The position numbers and the translations under genes are program-made. From Sphingopyxis sp. USTB-05 (GTDB taxonomy: Bacteria > Pseudomonadota > Alphaproteobacteria > Sphingomonadales > Sphingomonadaceae), in NCBI RefSeq assembly GCF_023822045.1, contig NZ_CP084712.1, positions 2,914,001 through 2,978,000 on the forward strand: a stretch of 64,000 nucleotides of DNA, given 5' to 3'. Positions 53,557 to 62,849 of the stretch are shown piece by piece; the stretch's first letter is position 1; the number at the start of each line of letters is the position of its first letter. The notes beneath the pieces are model-generated. The model had not been told where the DNA came from and did no database searches. It worked only from the letters and a program-made list of their open reading frames with translations.

Positions 53557-54416
53557 TTGCCGACCAGTCCCTGGCTGCGCAGCCATCCGGACATTGCGTC
53601 GGTCCATGCGTCGCTCGGTTTGCCGCTCTTCTTCATGCCGAAACCATGGCCTCCGCTTTCGTAAGTGACGATCGTGCTGCTCGCGCCAGCCGCCTTCCAC
53701 GCCGCGGCAAGGCGGACGCTGTCGTCATATGCCAGCTTGTCGTCCTTTGCCGCTGCGACGAACAGCGGCGGCGCCTTCTTTGGCACCGCGATTGTGTCGG
53801 GCAGCAGGCCCGGATAGATGGCGATCGCGAAGTCTGGACGGCTCGCGGGCTTGTTCGCCGTCAGCGTCCATACCGTCACCGCGCCGCCCGCCGAAAAGCC
53901 CATCAGCCCTACCCGGTTCGACTTGATGCGATAGCGGGCGGCATTTTTGCGCACCCACTTCACCGCATTCTCGCCGTCGGCGGTCGCGAGCGGGCGCAGC
54001 GGTTCGACCGCTGTGCGCAGCGAAGGAAGATTTGCGAGATAGCGCATCATCTGGAGCGGAAAATCGGCTCCGGTTTCGAGCAGACGATATTTGAGTACGA
54101 ACGCGGTGACGCCCTGGCTGTTCAGCCATTTGGCGACCGCCTCGCCCTCATTTTCGATCGACAGCATGTGAAAACCACCGCCGGGCGCAACGATTACCGC
54201 AGTGCCGTTGGGCTTATCAGCGACATAGGGCGTCAGCGTCGCGTCGGATACATTGCGCACGATCGTCCCGAACGGTCCGGTCTCGCGCACTTCCTTCGAC
54301 GTCGCGGGAACGGGGTCGGACGACAGGCGGATCGCTTCCCACGCGCAGGCGGGGATCGCGACGATGGCGAGCGCGCCGGCGATGGCGGCAGTAAGGCGCA
54401 TGGTCATGACTTTCAT
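53553..54416 (-). CDS. Alpha/beta hydrolase, secreted esterase
   Basis: This 287-residue protein has a signal peptide ending IPACAW and an alpha/beta-hydrolase domain. The oxyanion segment is IVAPGGGFHMLSIENEG, the nucleophile Ser is in GLMGFSAGGAV, the Asp is in AAAKDDKLAY, and the His is in GGHGFGM. It resembles acetyl-xylan-type esterases (BD-FAE-like) that remove acetyl or other small acyl groups from sugars. Its ATG overlaps the stop of the type-B carboxylesterase by one base (TAATG). Confidence 0.9.
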   Translation of the reverse strand: MKVMTMRLTAAIAGALAIVAIPACAWEAIRLSSDPVPATSKEVRETGPFGTIVRNVSDATLTPYVADKPNGTAVIVAPGGGFHMLSIENEGEAVAKWLNSQGVTAFVLKYRLLETGADFPLQMMRYLANLPSLRTAVEPLRPLATADGENAVKWVRKNAARYRIKSNRVGLMGFSAGGAVTVWTLTANKPASRPDFAIAIYPGLLPDTIAVPKKAPPLFVAAAKDDKLAYDDSVRLAAAWKAAGASSTIVTYESGGHGFGMKKSGKPSDAWTDAMSGWLRSQGLVGK

Positions 54417-55879
54417 TATTTTCCGTCCCGTGCGGCGGCGATGGCAGTGAGCGCAGGCGTGGTTGCCGGCGCCATTGCGGTTGCGTCGATACCCATCGAC
54501 AGAAGCTGCGGCCTTACGGGGTCGAGCCGTACCCATGCGGGAAGTCCGCTTCCGTTCGGATCGCCGGTTTTCGCGAAGTTGGTCCAATAGTCGCCAAGCT
54601 GCTTCGCGGCGGCGCGGTCGGCGGCGGTCGCGTCGGCGAGCAGGTTGCCGAACTGGAATGCGACGTCCGACGCGTGAACGGCTCCGACATCGGGCTTGCG
54701 CTGGCCTTCAGCGACATAGCCGAAACGATAGAGGAAGGTCGGCACCCCCGCGCGCGCCTGCAACAGGCCGAAAGCGAGTGCCGGCTCGGCGAAGATCGCG
54801 TCACCGCCAAGCCGGCGGTTCGCTTCATCCTCGCTCGCATAGGCGGCTTTCACCGCAGCGGCGGAAGCACCGAGCGACTTTTCGACCGGGCCGTTGACCA
54901 TCGCGCGAAACGGCGCCGGGATGAAGCCGAGTTCATCATCGTTGCTGCCGATAATATAGGGAATGCGCGCCTGTTTACCCTCGGCAAAGATCGTCTCGGC
55001 CCCCGCGGGCACGATCGTCCCGTCGGTCATCGGCCCCGAATAGCGATCCTCTTCCTTGCTCATCAAGGCAAGGCTGCCGAGAACCTTGTCGGCGGACAGC
55101 GCGCGCAAGGCCGCAGCGTCGGCAGCGCCTGCTCGCGCACCGAACGCCTGCCCCTTCGCTTGTGCATCCGCAAGCGTCGGCCAGTCATCGCGGCCGCCCC
55201 CCGAAGCGACGATCGCGCGCGCGAACAGGCCCCTGGCGGCGGGCGACGCCATCAGGCGCGACACCGATTCCCCGCCCGCGCTCTCGCCGAAGATCGTAAC
55301 CTTGGCCGGATCGCCGCCGAACGACGCGATGTTGCGCTGGACCCATTTCAGCGCAGCAATCTGATCCATCAGCCCCCAGTTGCCGTCCTTGCCCAACGCG
55401 CGGTGCGCGAAGAAGCCGAAGCGGCCAAGGCGATAGTTGAAGCTGACGATCACGACGTCGCGCTTCGCAAGCACGCCGCCATCGGTCTCGGGCAAGGTCC
55501 CCGACCCACCGACGAAGCCGCCGCCGTGAATCCAGACCATCACCGGCAGCTTCGCTCCCTTGGCTGGCTTCGGTGTCCAGACGTTGAGCGTCAGGCAATC
55601 CTCGTTCATCGGCCGCGATCCGGGCTGGATACCGGGGAGCGGATTCTGCATGCAATCGGGGCCGTAAGCGGTTGCGTCGCGTGGTGCACTCCACGGCGCC
55701 GCGGGCGCGGGTGCGCTCCAGCGCAGGGCCCCGACCGGCGGCGCGGCATAGGGAATGCCCTTGAACGCCGCAACGCCATCCGCCGTTACGCCCGTGATAG
55801 CGCCACTGTCGATCGCCACTTGCTGGGCCGCGACCGGCGATGCCAACAAGGCAGCCGAAACCAATATGCTGCGGATCAT
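54416..55879 (-). CDS. Type-B carboxylesterase, secreted
   Basis: This 487-residue esterase has a signal peptide ending PVAAQ and the carboxylesterase-B fold: EDCLTLNVWTP near 95-105, the oxyanion motif WIHGGGFVGGSG, the nucleophile in TIFGESAGGESVS, NDDELGF with an acidic residue and GAVHASDVAFQFGN with the His. It hydrolyses ester bonds in bulky substrates. It starts at 55879, where the TAA stop of the rhamnosidase and this ATG share one base. It is the third gene of the operon. Confidence 0.92.
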   Translation of the reverse strand: MIRSILVSAALLASPVAAQQVAIDSGAITGVTADGVAAFKGIPYAAPPVGALRWSAPAPAAPWSAPRDATAYGPDCMQNPLPGIQPGSRPMNEDCLTLNVWTPKPAKGAKLPVMVWIHGGGFVGGSGTLPETDGGVLAKRDVVIVSFNYRLGRFGFFAHRALGKDGNWGLMDQIAALKWVQRNIASFGGDPAKVTIFGESAGGESVSRLMASPAARGLFARAIVASGGGRDDWPTLADAQAKGQAFGARAGAADAAALRALSADKVLGSLALMSKEEDRYSGPMTDGTIVPAGAETIFAEGKQARIPYIIGSNDDELGFIPAPFRAMVNGPVEKSLGASAAAVKAAYASEDEANRRLGGDAIFAEPALAFGLLQARAGVPTFLYRFGYVAEGQRKPDVGAVHASDVAFQFGNLLADATAADRAAAKQLGDYWTNFAKTGDPNGSGLPAWVRLDPVRPQLLSMGIDATAMAPATTPALTAIAAARDGK

Positions 55880-58800
55880 TATTTGCCTCCGGTCGTGAAG
55901 ATGAAACGGCCGGGGCCGGTACGATAGATGAAATAACCCTTGTCCTCGCGAACGGGGCTGGCGCCCGCAGGCGGGGTTACGGCGCCAAAGCGTGTCGGCA
56001 CCCAAATCTCCCCCGCCGTATTCGCCGGCACCTCGGCGGTCAGCGCCAGCCTGCCCCCGTCGACCTTCCATCCCGAGAGGGCGCGGCCATGCACCGTATC
56101 CATTGCGGCTTCGGCACTCGCCAGCCCGTCCGGGATCGCGGGTTTGACCACCACGAGCTTGTACCCCGGTGCGCCGGGACGCAGGCCGGCGAGCCGCTGA
56201 CGCATCCAATCGGCGATCGACGCGAAATAATGATGGTCGCGCGATCGGCTGTTCAGGCTCCACGTCTCGAACATCGTCGAATGACCGTTCTTGATCCACC
56301 AGCCCCAGCTCGGCTCGTCGGTGCGCGTCGCGACGCGATAGGCAAGGTTTGCATGACCGTAATCGCTGAGGATTTCGAGCAGGTAGCGCGCGCCATAGAC
56401 ACCGGTGTGCAGCCCCTGCTTGTCGACGTCGCGTGCGATCGTGTCGGCGACATCCTGTTCGCGGCCCGCGGGCACCATGCCGAACGCGAGCGGCAGGATA
56501 TTCTGCACCTGCGTCGCCGGACCCGCGACGCCCTTTGCATCGACCGTCCGGTACCAGCCGTTCGCCGCATCCCAATAGCGCGCGTTATAAGCAGCACGGA
56601 TGTCGGCCGCGAGTTTTCCATAACGCTCGGCGTCGTCGGCCTTGCCGATGATCGCCGACGATTTCGCAAGCAGGTCCGCCTGATGGAAGAAATAGGCCGT
56701 GGTCACCGCATCGATGCCGCCGCCGCGCGCATTGCTGTAATCCATGCCGCCCGCCGACGCCCATTCGGACAGTCCCGCCGAGCGTTGATAGTCGGGCGCC
56801 TTGATGAAGGTCGCGGTGTAATCGACCAGTCGCCGCTGCATATCCTGATTGTCGGCAAGGATGCGCGTGTCGCCATAGGTCGTATAAAGTTCCCACGGCA
56901 GGATCATCGCCGCGACGTCCCAGGGCGTCGTCGGGCCCCAGATCACGTTCCAGCCGGGGGTGTTCTCATATCCGTAGAAAGGCGTCGTCGGCGCAATCTC
57001 CGGCACTTCACCCTTGTCCGACTGCGCATCGCGGAAATCGGCCAGCCATTTCGTCCAGACGCGCGCTATATCCAGACTGCGCGCCGCGGCGCCCGCCGAT
57101 GCCTGTGCATCGCCGCTCCAGCCATTCTTCTCATAGGTCGGCGTGTCGGTCTGGAAGCCATGAAGATTGTTGAGGATCGACGCGATCGCGGCAAAGTCGA
57201 TCTGATTCAGCAACGGGTCGGCACTCGTGAAGCTGCCGGTACGCGCGACCGCCGAATGGACGATGCGGGCGGTCAATGCACCCACGGGCGGCCTGTCGGG
57301 GAAACCGTCGACCTGCACATAGCGAAAGCCACGATAGCCGAAGCGCGGTTCCCATTGCTCGGCGCCCTTGCCTGCCAGCGTATAGCGGTCGGTCTGAAGC
57401 TGCGCGTCGATCAGCCCGGCGGCAGGGACGACTTTGCCGTCGTCGGCAACACGCTCGCTCGCGATCATCGAAACGGTCAGCCCGCGCGACCCGCTGACTT
57501 TGAGCACCGGCCAACCCGCAACGATGCGCCCGAAGTCATATACATGGACGCCCGGCGCGACCTCCTTCACCGCGACCGGCGCGATATCCTCGACCGGCTC
57601 GATCGCTTCGCTGTCGGCGGCGACAATCTGCCCTGCCGGACCAGCAACGACCGAAGCCGCCGACCATTTGCGGTCGCGAAAGCCCGCACGATCCCAGCCT
57701 GTCGGCACCAGCCGCGCATCGAAGCGCTCGCCGCGATGCACCGAGTCATTGAGCGTCGGGCCCGAAATGGTGCGCCAGCCGCCATCGGTCGCGACCGTTT
57801 CGCGGGTCCCATCGGCGTAGGTGATTTCCAGCTGCGCCTTGAGCGCAGGCTCGGCGTGCCAGGGTGCCGCGTGAAAATACCATTCGTTCGGATCGGTCAG
57901 CCCGTACCAGCCGCGCCCCAACTCGGCGCCGATCACATTCTCTCCGCGGCGCAGCAGCGCAGTCACGTCCAGCGTGTAAGCGAGCACGCGCTTATCATAG
58001 GCGGTGTAACCGACGCCGAGCGACGAGCCGACGATCGTGCCATTGACCGAAAGCCGGGGCATGCCCCCGCCCGCATAATAGAGCCGCGCGCTCGCGACCG
58101 GTTTGCCGAGGCGAAAAGCGCGGCGAACAAGTGGCGCCGGCAGTTCGATCGGGAGGACCAGGTCGACACCCGGAACCCCGCTCGCGACCACCAACCCATC
58201 CTTACCAACGCCACCGCCGGTGAAAGGATTGTCGCCGCCCGCAAAATCATATGCAACCGCAGGGCTTTGGGTGCCCGACACGCGGACCGAATGCACGATC
58301 GCAGCCGCCGCTTCCTTACCAGCGAAGCCGATCGTGCCATGCTTGTGCGCGTCATTGTCGACCGTCCCGACGACGACCCCGTCGATGCGCGTCACGATCT
58401 GACGACCCTCGGCGCGGATCGAAAGCGCGATGCGGCGCCCCTTGAGCGGTGCCGCAAGCTTGACCTGCCCCAGCCGCTCCATCTTGATCGCCGAACTCGT
58501 CCCGCCCGGATAGCGGCGGATCGTCTGGATCAGTTCGGGCCCGTTCTTGTCGTCCGCGAGCGTCCAGACATAGGCGTCGCCATAGGTTTTGCCGTTGGGC
58601 AGCGCGCGAAACAATATGTCGACGCTCTTGCCCGTCAGCGTCAACTCGGCGTCGAGCGTCAGGTCGCCCCAGTCATGGGCAAGGCGTTGGGGCCCCGAAA
58701 TCCATTTGGCCTGCCAGTCGCCATCGGCAAGCAATCCCGTTTCCCACCAGGCCGGCGTGCTCCAGCCAGAGACCTTGCCATCGGCGTCCCACACCTGCAC

Positions 58801-59133
58801 CTGCCACCAATAGCGCTGGCGCGACACCAGCGCTGGTCCGGCGTAGGCGATCTGGACATTGTCCGTCGACACGGTCTTGCCGCTATCCCAGAGCGGCGCG
58901 CGCTCAAGGTCGGCTTCGGAGGTCGCGACACGTATGCGATATGCGCTCTGTCGCGCCACCGGCGATCGCCAGGCAAGGCGCGGCGCCGCCGTGTCGAGGC
59001 CCAGCGGCGCCGCAGCATATTCGGTCCTGAGTTCGGCGGGCGCCGGATCGGCCGCCCACACGGGCGAGGTTGCCATGCCGACGGCCGCGAGCGCACCCAG
59101 CAACAGGCCTCGCAAGCTTCCGATCAGCGGCAA
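55879..59133 (-). CDS. GH78 alpha-L-rhamnosidase, secreted
   Basis: This 1084-residue inverting glycosidase removes terminal alpha-L-rhamnose. It has a signal peptide ending PVWAAD, an N-terminal Bac_rhamnosid_N domain (LGLDTAAPRLAWRSP, WQVQVWDADGKVSGWS), two beta-sandwich domains with GWYGLTDPNEWYF, and the (alpha/alpha)6 catalytic domain with TPTYEKNGWSGDAQ, where the Glu is the general acid. A C-terminal beta-sandwich follows. The start is TTG at 59133 with GAGGAGG upstream, 13 bases after the TonB receptor stop. Confidence 0.93.
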   Translation of the reverse strand: MPLIGSLRGLLLGALAAVGMATSPVWAADPAPAELRTEYAAAPLGLDTAAPRLAWRSPVARQSAYRIRVATSEADLERAPLWDSGKTVSTDNVQIAYAGPALVSRQRYWWQVQVWDADGKVSGWSTPAWWETGLLADGDWQAKWISGPQRLAHDWGDLTLDAELTLTGKSVDILFRALPNGKTYGDAYVWTLADDKNGPELIQTIRRYPGGTSSAIKMERLGQVKLAAPLKGRRIALSIRAEGRQIVTRIDGVVVGTVDNDAHKHGTIGFAGKEAAAAIVHSVRVSGTQSPAVAYDFAGGDNPFTGGGVGKDGLVVASGVPGVDLVLPIELPAPLVRRAFRLGKPVASARLYYAGGGMPRLSVNGTIVGSSLGVGYTAYDKRVLAYTLDVTALLRRGENVIGAELGRGWYGLTDPNEWYFHAAPWHAEPALKAQLEITYADGTRETVATDGGWRTISGPTLNDSVHRGERFDARLVPTGWDRAGFRDRKWSAASVVAGPAGQIVAADSEAIEPVEDIAPVAVKEVAPGVHVYDFGRIVAGWPVLKVSGSRGLTVSMIASERVADDGKVVPAAGLIDAQLQTDRYTLAGKGAEQWEPRFGYRGFRYVQVDGFPDRPPVGALTARIVHSAVARTGSFTSADPLLNQIDFAAIASILNNLHGFQTDTPTYEKNGWSGDAQASAGAAARSLDIARVWTKWLADFRDAQSDKGEVPEIAPTTPFYGYENTPGWNVIWGPTTPWDVAAMILPWELYTTYGDTRILADNQDMQRRLVDYTATFIKAPDYQRSAGLSEWASAGGMDYSNARGGGIDAVTTAYFFHQADLLAKSSAIIGKADDAERYGKLAADIRAAYNARYWDAANGWYRTVDAKGVAGPATQVQNILPLAFGMVPAGREQDVADTIARDVDKQGLHTGVYGARYLLEILSDYGHANLAYRVATRTDEPSWGWWIKNGHSTMFETWSLNSRSRDHHYFASIADWMRQRLAGLRPGAPGYKLVVVKPAIPDGLASAEAAMDTVHGRALSGWKVDGGRLALTAEVPANTAGEIWVPTRFGAVTPPAGASPVREDKGYFIYRTGPGRFIFTTGGK

Positions 59134-59146
59134 CCCAACCTCCTCG

Positions 59147-61792
59147 TCAGAATTTGGTGCGAATACCGAAGGATACCAGCCGGCCGAGCGTGCTGCCATT
59201 CGTATATCCCGATGCACTGTTCAGGAACGGCGGATCCTCGTCAAAGACATTGTCGACGTTCAGCGTCAGCAGCGTGTTTGCGAGCATGTCGCCGAGATCG
59301 TAGCTGAAGAAAAGATCGACGGTGTCGAACGCGGCGACGCGTTCCTGCGGCGCCAACCCGACGACCGGATAGCCGCTGCGATGGTTGAGCGTCGCGCGCG
59401 CCGTAAAATCACCGACCGTCGCGCCGAGCCCTGCCGTGAAGAGGAAGCGACCGGTGCCATTTTTGAGATCGTCGTTGACCGGGCCGCCCTGCACAACCTG
59501 CGTCTCGCGATTGAGGAGGTAGCTGCCGGTGAAATTCGCATTGACCGAACCGAAGCCGGTCGGGCGATTATAGGCGAGGTTGAAGTCGACGCCGTCGACA
59601 TTCACCGCGCCGAGGTTCGCCCGCTGCGCAAGGAACAGCACATAGGGCGAGCTGAACGCAAATAGCGTCGCGAGGTTCGGCACGCCGTCGACGCGGAGAT
59701 TGCCGGCCGCGGCCTGCGCCTGCGCGAGCGTCGGGTTGAGGATGAAGAAATCCGCATAGGCCGGCGTCGTGAACAAGAGCGGCGACGTGAACGGCGGGAC
59801 CGCGATGGCGTCCTTGAACTTCACGTTGAAATAGGTCGCGCTGGCGACGAAACCTTCAAGCGCGGCGGGCTTGAGATCGAAGCCAAGCGACCAGGTATCG
59901 GCCTTCTCCGGTTTCAGATTGGCGTTGCCGCCCGCGATCGCGATCGTCGGACGCAGCGCGTCGAAGGGCGAGCTGTTCGGCGCGCGGAACGGACTGAACG
60001 GAAGCACCTGCACGCGCGCGTCGACCGAGTTGCCCAGGTCGGCAAGGCTTGGCGCGTGGAACGACGTGCCGTAGTTGCCACGGATCGTCAGCGCCTCGAA
60101 CGGGCGCCAAGTCACGCCGATCTTGGGATTGGTCGTGCTGCCCACATCGCTGTAATCGTCGTAGCGGACCGAGCCCGACAGTTCGAGGCTGTAGAAGCCG
60201 GGCGTGCGATTGTCGGCGCCGAAGATCGGGATCAGCAGTTCGCCGAACAGCGACTTCACATTGCGCGCGGCATAAGCGTTCGAGCCGGTGACCGCATTTT
60301 CGGGGCCGCTGCCGGTGAAGGAGCGGATATTCTCGTAATGATATTCCCCGCCGACCGCGAGGCGGATGTCGCCGCCGGGCAAGCTGGTCAGCGGACCGTC
60401 GAGCACGACGCGCCCTTCGGCCAGTTCCTGCGTCGCGTCGCCATAGTTGACGAAATCGTCGATCGCCGCGAGCACCGCGGGCGACGTTGCCGAGAGGTTA
60501 TAGGGGTTGAGCGCGGTCGCGGTCGTGGTGCCCGCCAGCGCAAGCGTCGCCAGGGTCGAGTTGAAAGAGCGCTCGGTCGATTCATTCTCGCTGCGTCCGA
60601 AGTTGGCCAGCGTACGCAGCTGCCAGCCACCGCCGAGCTCGAAATCGAAGCTGGGGGTGATGCCATAAGAGGTGAAGCTCGACGGGCTGTCGTTGCTGGG
60701 CCCGAAGACATCGTCGAATGCGAACGAAACGGTGTGCGCGAGTTCGGTGCCGATCGGGCGGAAGAAGGGATTCGCAGCGGTGATCGTTCCGCTCGCGCTG
60801 CTTTGCGCACTGCGGTGCAGCGTATCGCGCTTCGACCAATAGGCCGACAGCTTGAACGCGACCGAGTCGCTGAGGTCCTGCGTCAATCCGGCGAAAACGC
60901 TGTGGCGTTCCTCGCGCGGATAGATTGCCGCATAGTCGGTCTGGTCGCAGCGATTGACGCCCGGCGTCCGGCCGGGAAGCGCATAGGTCGTCGTGCCGAC
61001 GGTGATATTCGCCAACGCGCAGGCGGTGCTGCGGAAATCGCCGCCGCCGCGATCGGTCTGGTTCGCGGTCGCATAGCCGCGGTCGAGCCCGATAAGGTCG
61101 TCGTGCCAGGCGTAGGAATAGGAGATGAAGACCGAGCCCGAACCCCAATCCTTGCCCGCGATGACGCTGGCGTCGATCGTCTGGTAATCCTTGGCAAAGC
61201 CATAGCGCGCATTGACGCCGATGCCGTCGTAGCGGTCGCGCGTGATGAAGTTGATCACGCCGCCGATCGCGTCGGAGCCATAGATGGACGAACCGCCATC
61301 GGGAATGACATCGACACGCTTGATGACGTCGGGCGGGATGACCGACGGGTCGAAACTCGTCTGCAAAATACCCGCGCCGACCATGCGGTGCCCATCGACG
61401 AGCACGAGCGTGGTCGAACCACCGCTGTTGCCAAGATTGCGAATGTTCGGACGCACGATCGGATTGCCGAAATTGCCCAGGCCCGCCGGGATCGTACCGA
61501 AATTGCCGACCTGCGGGATCGAGGCGAGAAGGTCGTTCGCCGAGGCTGCGCCCGAGGCGACGACATCGGCCTCGCTGACCGCGACGACATTGGTGCCGAC
61601 CGGCGCAACGCCGCGCAGCAGGGTACCGGTCACGACGATATCGGCATTGGTCGGTGCTTCGGAATCGGCATCCTGCGCATGGACACCGGTCGCGCCGAGC
61701 AGCGCCCCCGCACACGCCATTGCCGAAATGCCCCGCCGCCACGCGTTCCGCCGCGCAGCAAAATCCAGACCCGCGTTCGTCATCGCCTTCAT
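59147..61792 (-). CDS. TonB-dependent receptor of the rhamnoside operon
   Basis: This 881-residue outer-membrane importer is the first gene of the operon. It has a signal region ending TGVHAQ, NADIVVTGTLLRGVAPVG as TonB-box segment, plug motifs NIRNLGNSGGSTTLVLVDGHRMVG, VDVIPDGGSSIYGSDAIGGVIN, and a barrel ending SFGIRTKF. AGGGAGGATGCG lies before the ATG at 61792. A promoter with TTGACG-N17-TAATGA is about 110 bases upstream. Position with GH78 and GH3 suggests import of an aryl or acyl glycoside. Confidence 0.93.
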   Translation of the reverse strand: MKAMTNAGLDFAARRNAWRRGISAMACAGALLGATGVHAQDADSEAPTNADIVVTGTLLRGVAPVGTNVVAVSEADVVASGAASANDLLASIPQVGNFGTIPAGLGNFGNPIVRPNIRNLGNSGGSTTLVLVDGHRMVGAGILQTSFDPSVIPPDVIKRVDVIPDGGSSIYGSDAIGGVINFITRDRYDGIGVNARYGFAKDYQTIDASVIAGKDWGSGSVFISYSYAWHDDLIGLDRGYATANQTDRGGGDFRSTACALANITVGTTTYALPGRTPGVNRCDQTDYAAIYPREERHSVFAGLTQDLSDSVAFKLSAYWSKRDTLHRSAQSSASGTITAANPFFRPIGTELAHTVSFAFDDVFGPSNDSPSSFTSYGITPSFDFELGGGWQLRTLANFGRSENESTERSFNSTLATLALAGTTTATALNPYNLSATSPAVLAAIDDFVNYGDATQELAEGRVVLDGPLTSLPGGDIRLAVGGEYHYENIRSFTGSGPENAVTGSNAYAARNVKSLFGELLIPIFGADNRTPGFYSLELSGSVRYDDYSDVGSTTNPKIGVTWRPFEALTIRGNYGTSFHAPSLADLGNSVDARVQVLPFSPFRAPNSSPFDALRPTIAIAGGNANLKPEKADTWSLGFDLKPAALEGFVASATYFNVKFKDAIAVPPFTSPLLFTTPAYADFFILNPTLAQAQAAAGNLRVDGVPNLATLFAFSSPYVLFLAQRANLGAVNVDGVDFNLAYNRPTGFGSVNANFTGSYLLNRETQVVQGGPVNDDLKNGTGRFLFTAGLGATVGDFTARATLNHRSGYPVVGLAPQERVAAFDTVDLFFSYDLGDMLANTLLTLNVDNVFDEDPPFLNSASGYTNGSTLGRLVSFGIRTKF

Positions 61793-61903
61793 CGCATCCT
61801 CCCTGCACTCGCCCTCGCGAGTTGTCCCTTTTGACGGAGGCGCCTGTCCGGCAATCTTGTTCCTCCGATGCCACGCTTCGCTGAGCGTTTCTGCATCAAT
61901 GCT

Positions 61904-61932
61904 CATTATTTGTCTTTATCAATCACGTCAAC
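61904..61932 (-). promoter_or_regulatory. Promoter of the rhamnoside operon
   Basis: On the minus strand TTGACG (61932-61927) and TAATGA (61909-61904) are spaced by 17 bases. The -10 is 112 bases before the receptor start. Confidence 0.5.
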
Positions 61933-61948
61933 GATCAATTTCAATCAT
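61920..61948 (-). promoter_or_regulatory. Direct repeats, candidate DeoR-type operator
   Basis: TGATTGA occurs at 61948-61942 and 61926-61920 on the minus strand, offset by 22 bases (two helix turns), flanking the -35 box. The 9-mer CGAATGATT here also occurs at 62843-62851 beside the regulator gene. Confidence 0.4.
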
Positions 61949-62003
61949 TCGTGCCTGAACGGCACGCCAGACCGCGGTTTTCTTTTTAAGGGTTCTGGAA
62001 AAT

Positions 62004-62789
62004 TCAGGCGATGATGACGCGGATGCCGGCGGCTTCCATCATCGCGACATGACGCGTTTCGATTCCAGAGTCGGTGACGACGACGTCGATCTCGTCCAGC
62101 GCACATACGACGTTGCCCGACGGGCCCGAAAATTTAGAACTGTCGACGAGCACGATGATCTCGTCGGCGCGTTCGATCAGCCGGCGTTCGGCCGCAACAA
62201 GGATCACGTCGGCCTGCATTAGCCCCGCGGGACCCATCGACGCCGCACCCATGAACAGCTTCGGCGCGTGAAAGCGCGGCATGCCGTCATCGCCGGCGGC
62301 CGACAGGACGATATTCTGTTCGCGAAAGACCTGGCCCGATGGAATGAGGATCCGCGTCGTCGACTGCGGCAACAGCGCGCTGACGATGTGAAGCGAGTTG
62401 GTCAGAACCTGCAGGCTCAGCCCGTCCAGGTGCGGGCACATCTGCAGCGTCGTCGAGCCGCCGTCGATCATGACGCCTTCGCCCGGAATGCAGAGCCCTG
62501 CGGCGGCGCGGCCGATCGCTTCCTTGGCGCCGCGATTGCGGCCGATATTTTCGTGGAATGGAACGCCCGACAGTCCGTCTTCGGACGTACTGGATGTAAC
62601 GCTTCCGCCTCCGACGCGCTTCGCCCCGCCACGTACGCGCGTGATGACGCCCGCCTCTTCCAGCCGGTCGAGATCGCGTCGGATGGTGGCTGGCGACGCG
62701 GCGACGCGGCTTTCGAGGTCGCGGAACGAGACGAAACCGCTCTCGCCCAGGCTATCGAGGATCATTTTTTCGCGTTCGGCTGCGTGCAT
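62004..62789 (-). CDS. DeoR/GlpR-family transcriptional regulator
   Basis: This 261-residue repressor has the N-terminal DeoR helix-turn-helix (EKMILDSLGESGFVSFRDLESRVAASPATIRRDLDRLEE-type block, about 7-45, with SPATIRRDLDRLEE as the recognition helix) and a sugar-phosphate-sensing domain with GVMIDGGSTTLQM, LQVLTNSLHIV, ILIPSGQVF and EIIVLVDSSKF. DeoR proteins adjacent to rhaI are called RhaR in studied rhizobia. It lies between the L-rhamnose isomerase gene and the TonB receptor operon, all on the minus strand, and probably responds to a rhamnose catabolite. Confidence 0.92.
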   Translation of the reverse strand: MHAAEREKMILDSLGESGFVSFRDLESRVAASPATIRRDLDRLEEAGVITRVRGGAKRVGGGSVTSSTSEDGLSGVPFHENIGRNRGAKEAIGRAAAGLCIPGEGVMIDGGSTTLQMCPHLDGLSLQVLTNSLHIVSALLPQSTTRILIPSGQVFREQNIVLSAAGDDGMPRFHAPKLFMGAASMGPAGLMQADVILVAAERRLIERADEIIVLVDSSKFSGPSGNVVCALDEIDVVVTDSGIETRHVAMMEAAGIRVIIA

Positions 62790-62849
62790 CGGGGTCCCTG
62801 TCTGATTGCGTCTATTTGACGGGAGCTGCGCCGAGTTGCAATCGAATGA

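Noticed and set aside
55840..59307. 1155-residue plus-strand open frame
   Set aside because: It is antisense to the GH78 rhamnosidase and is Arg-rich without any recognisable domain.
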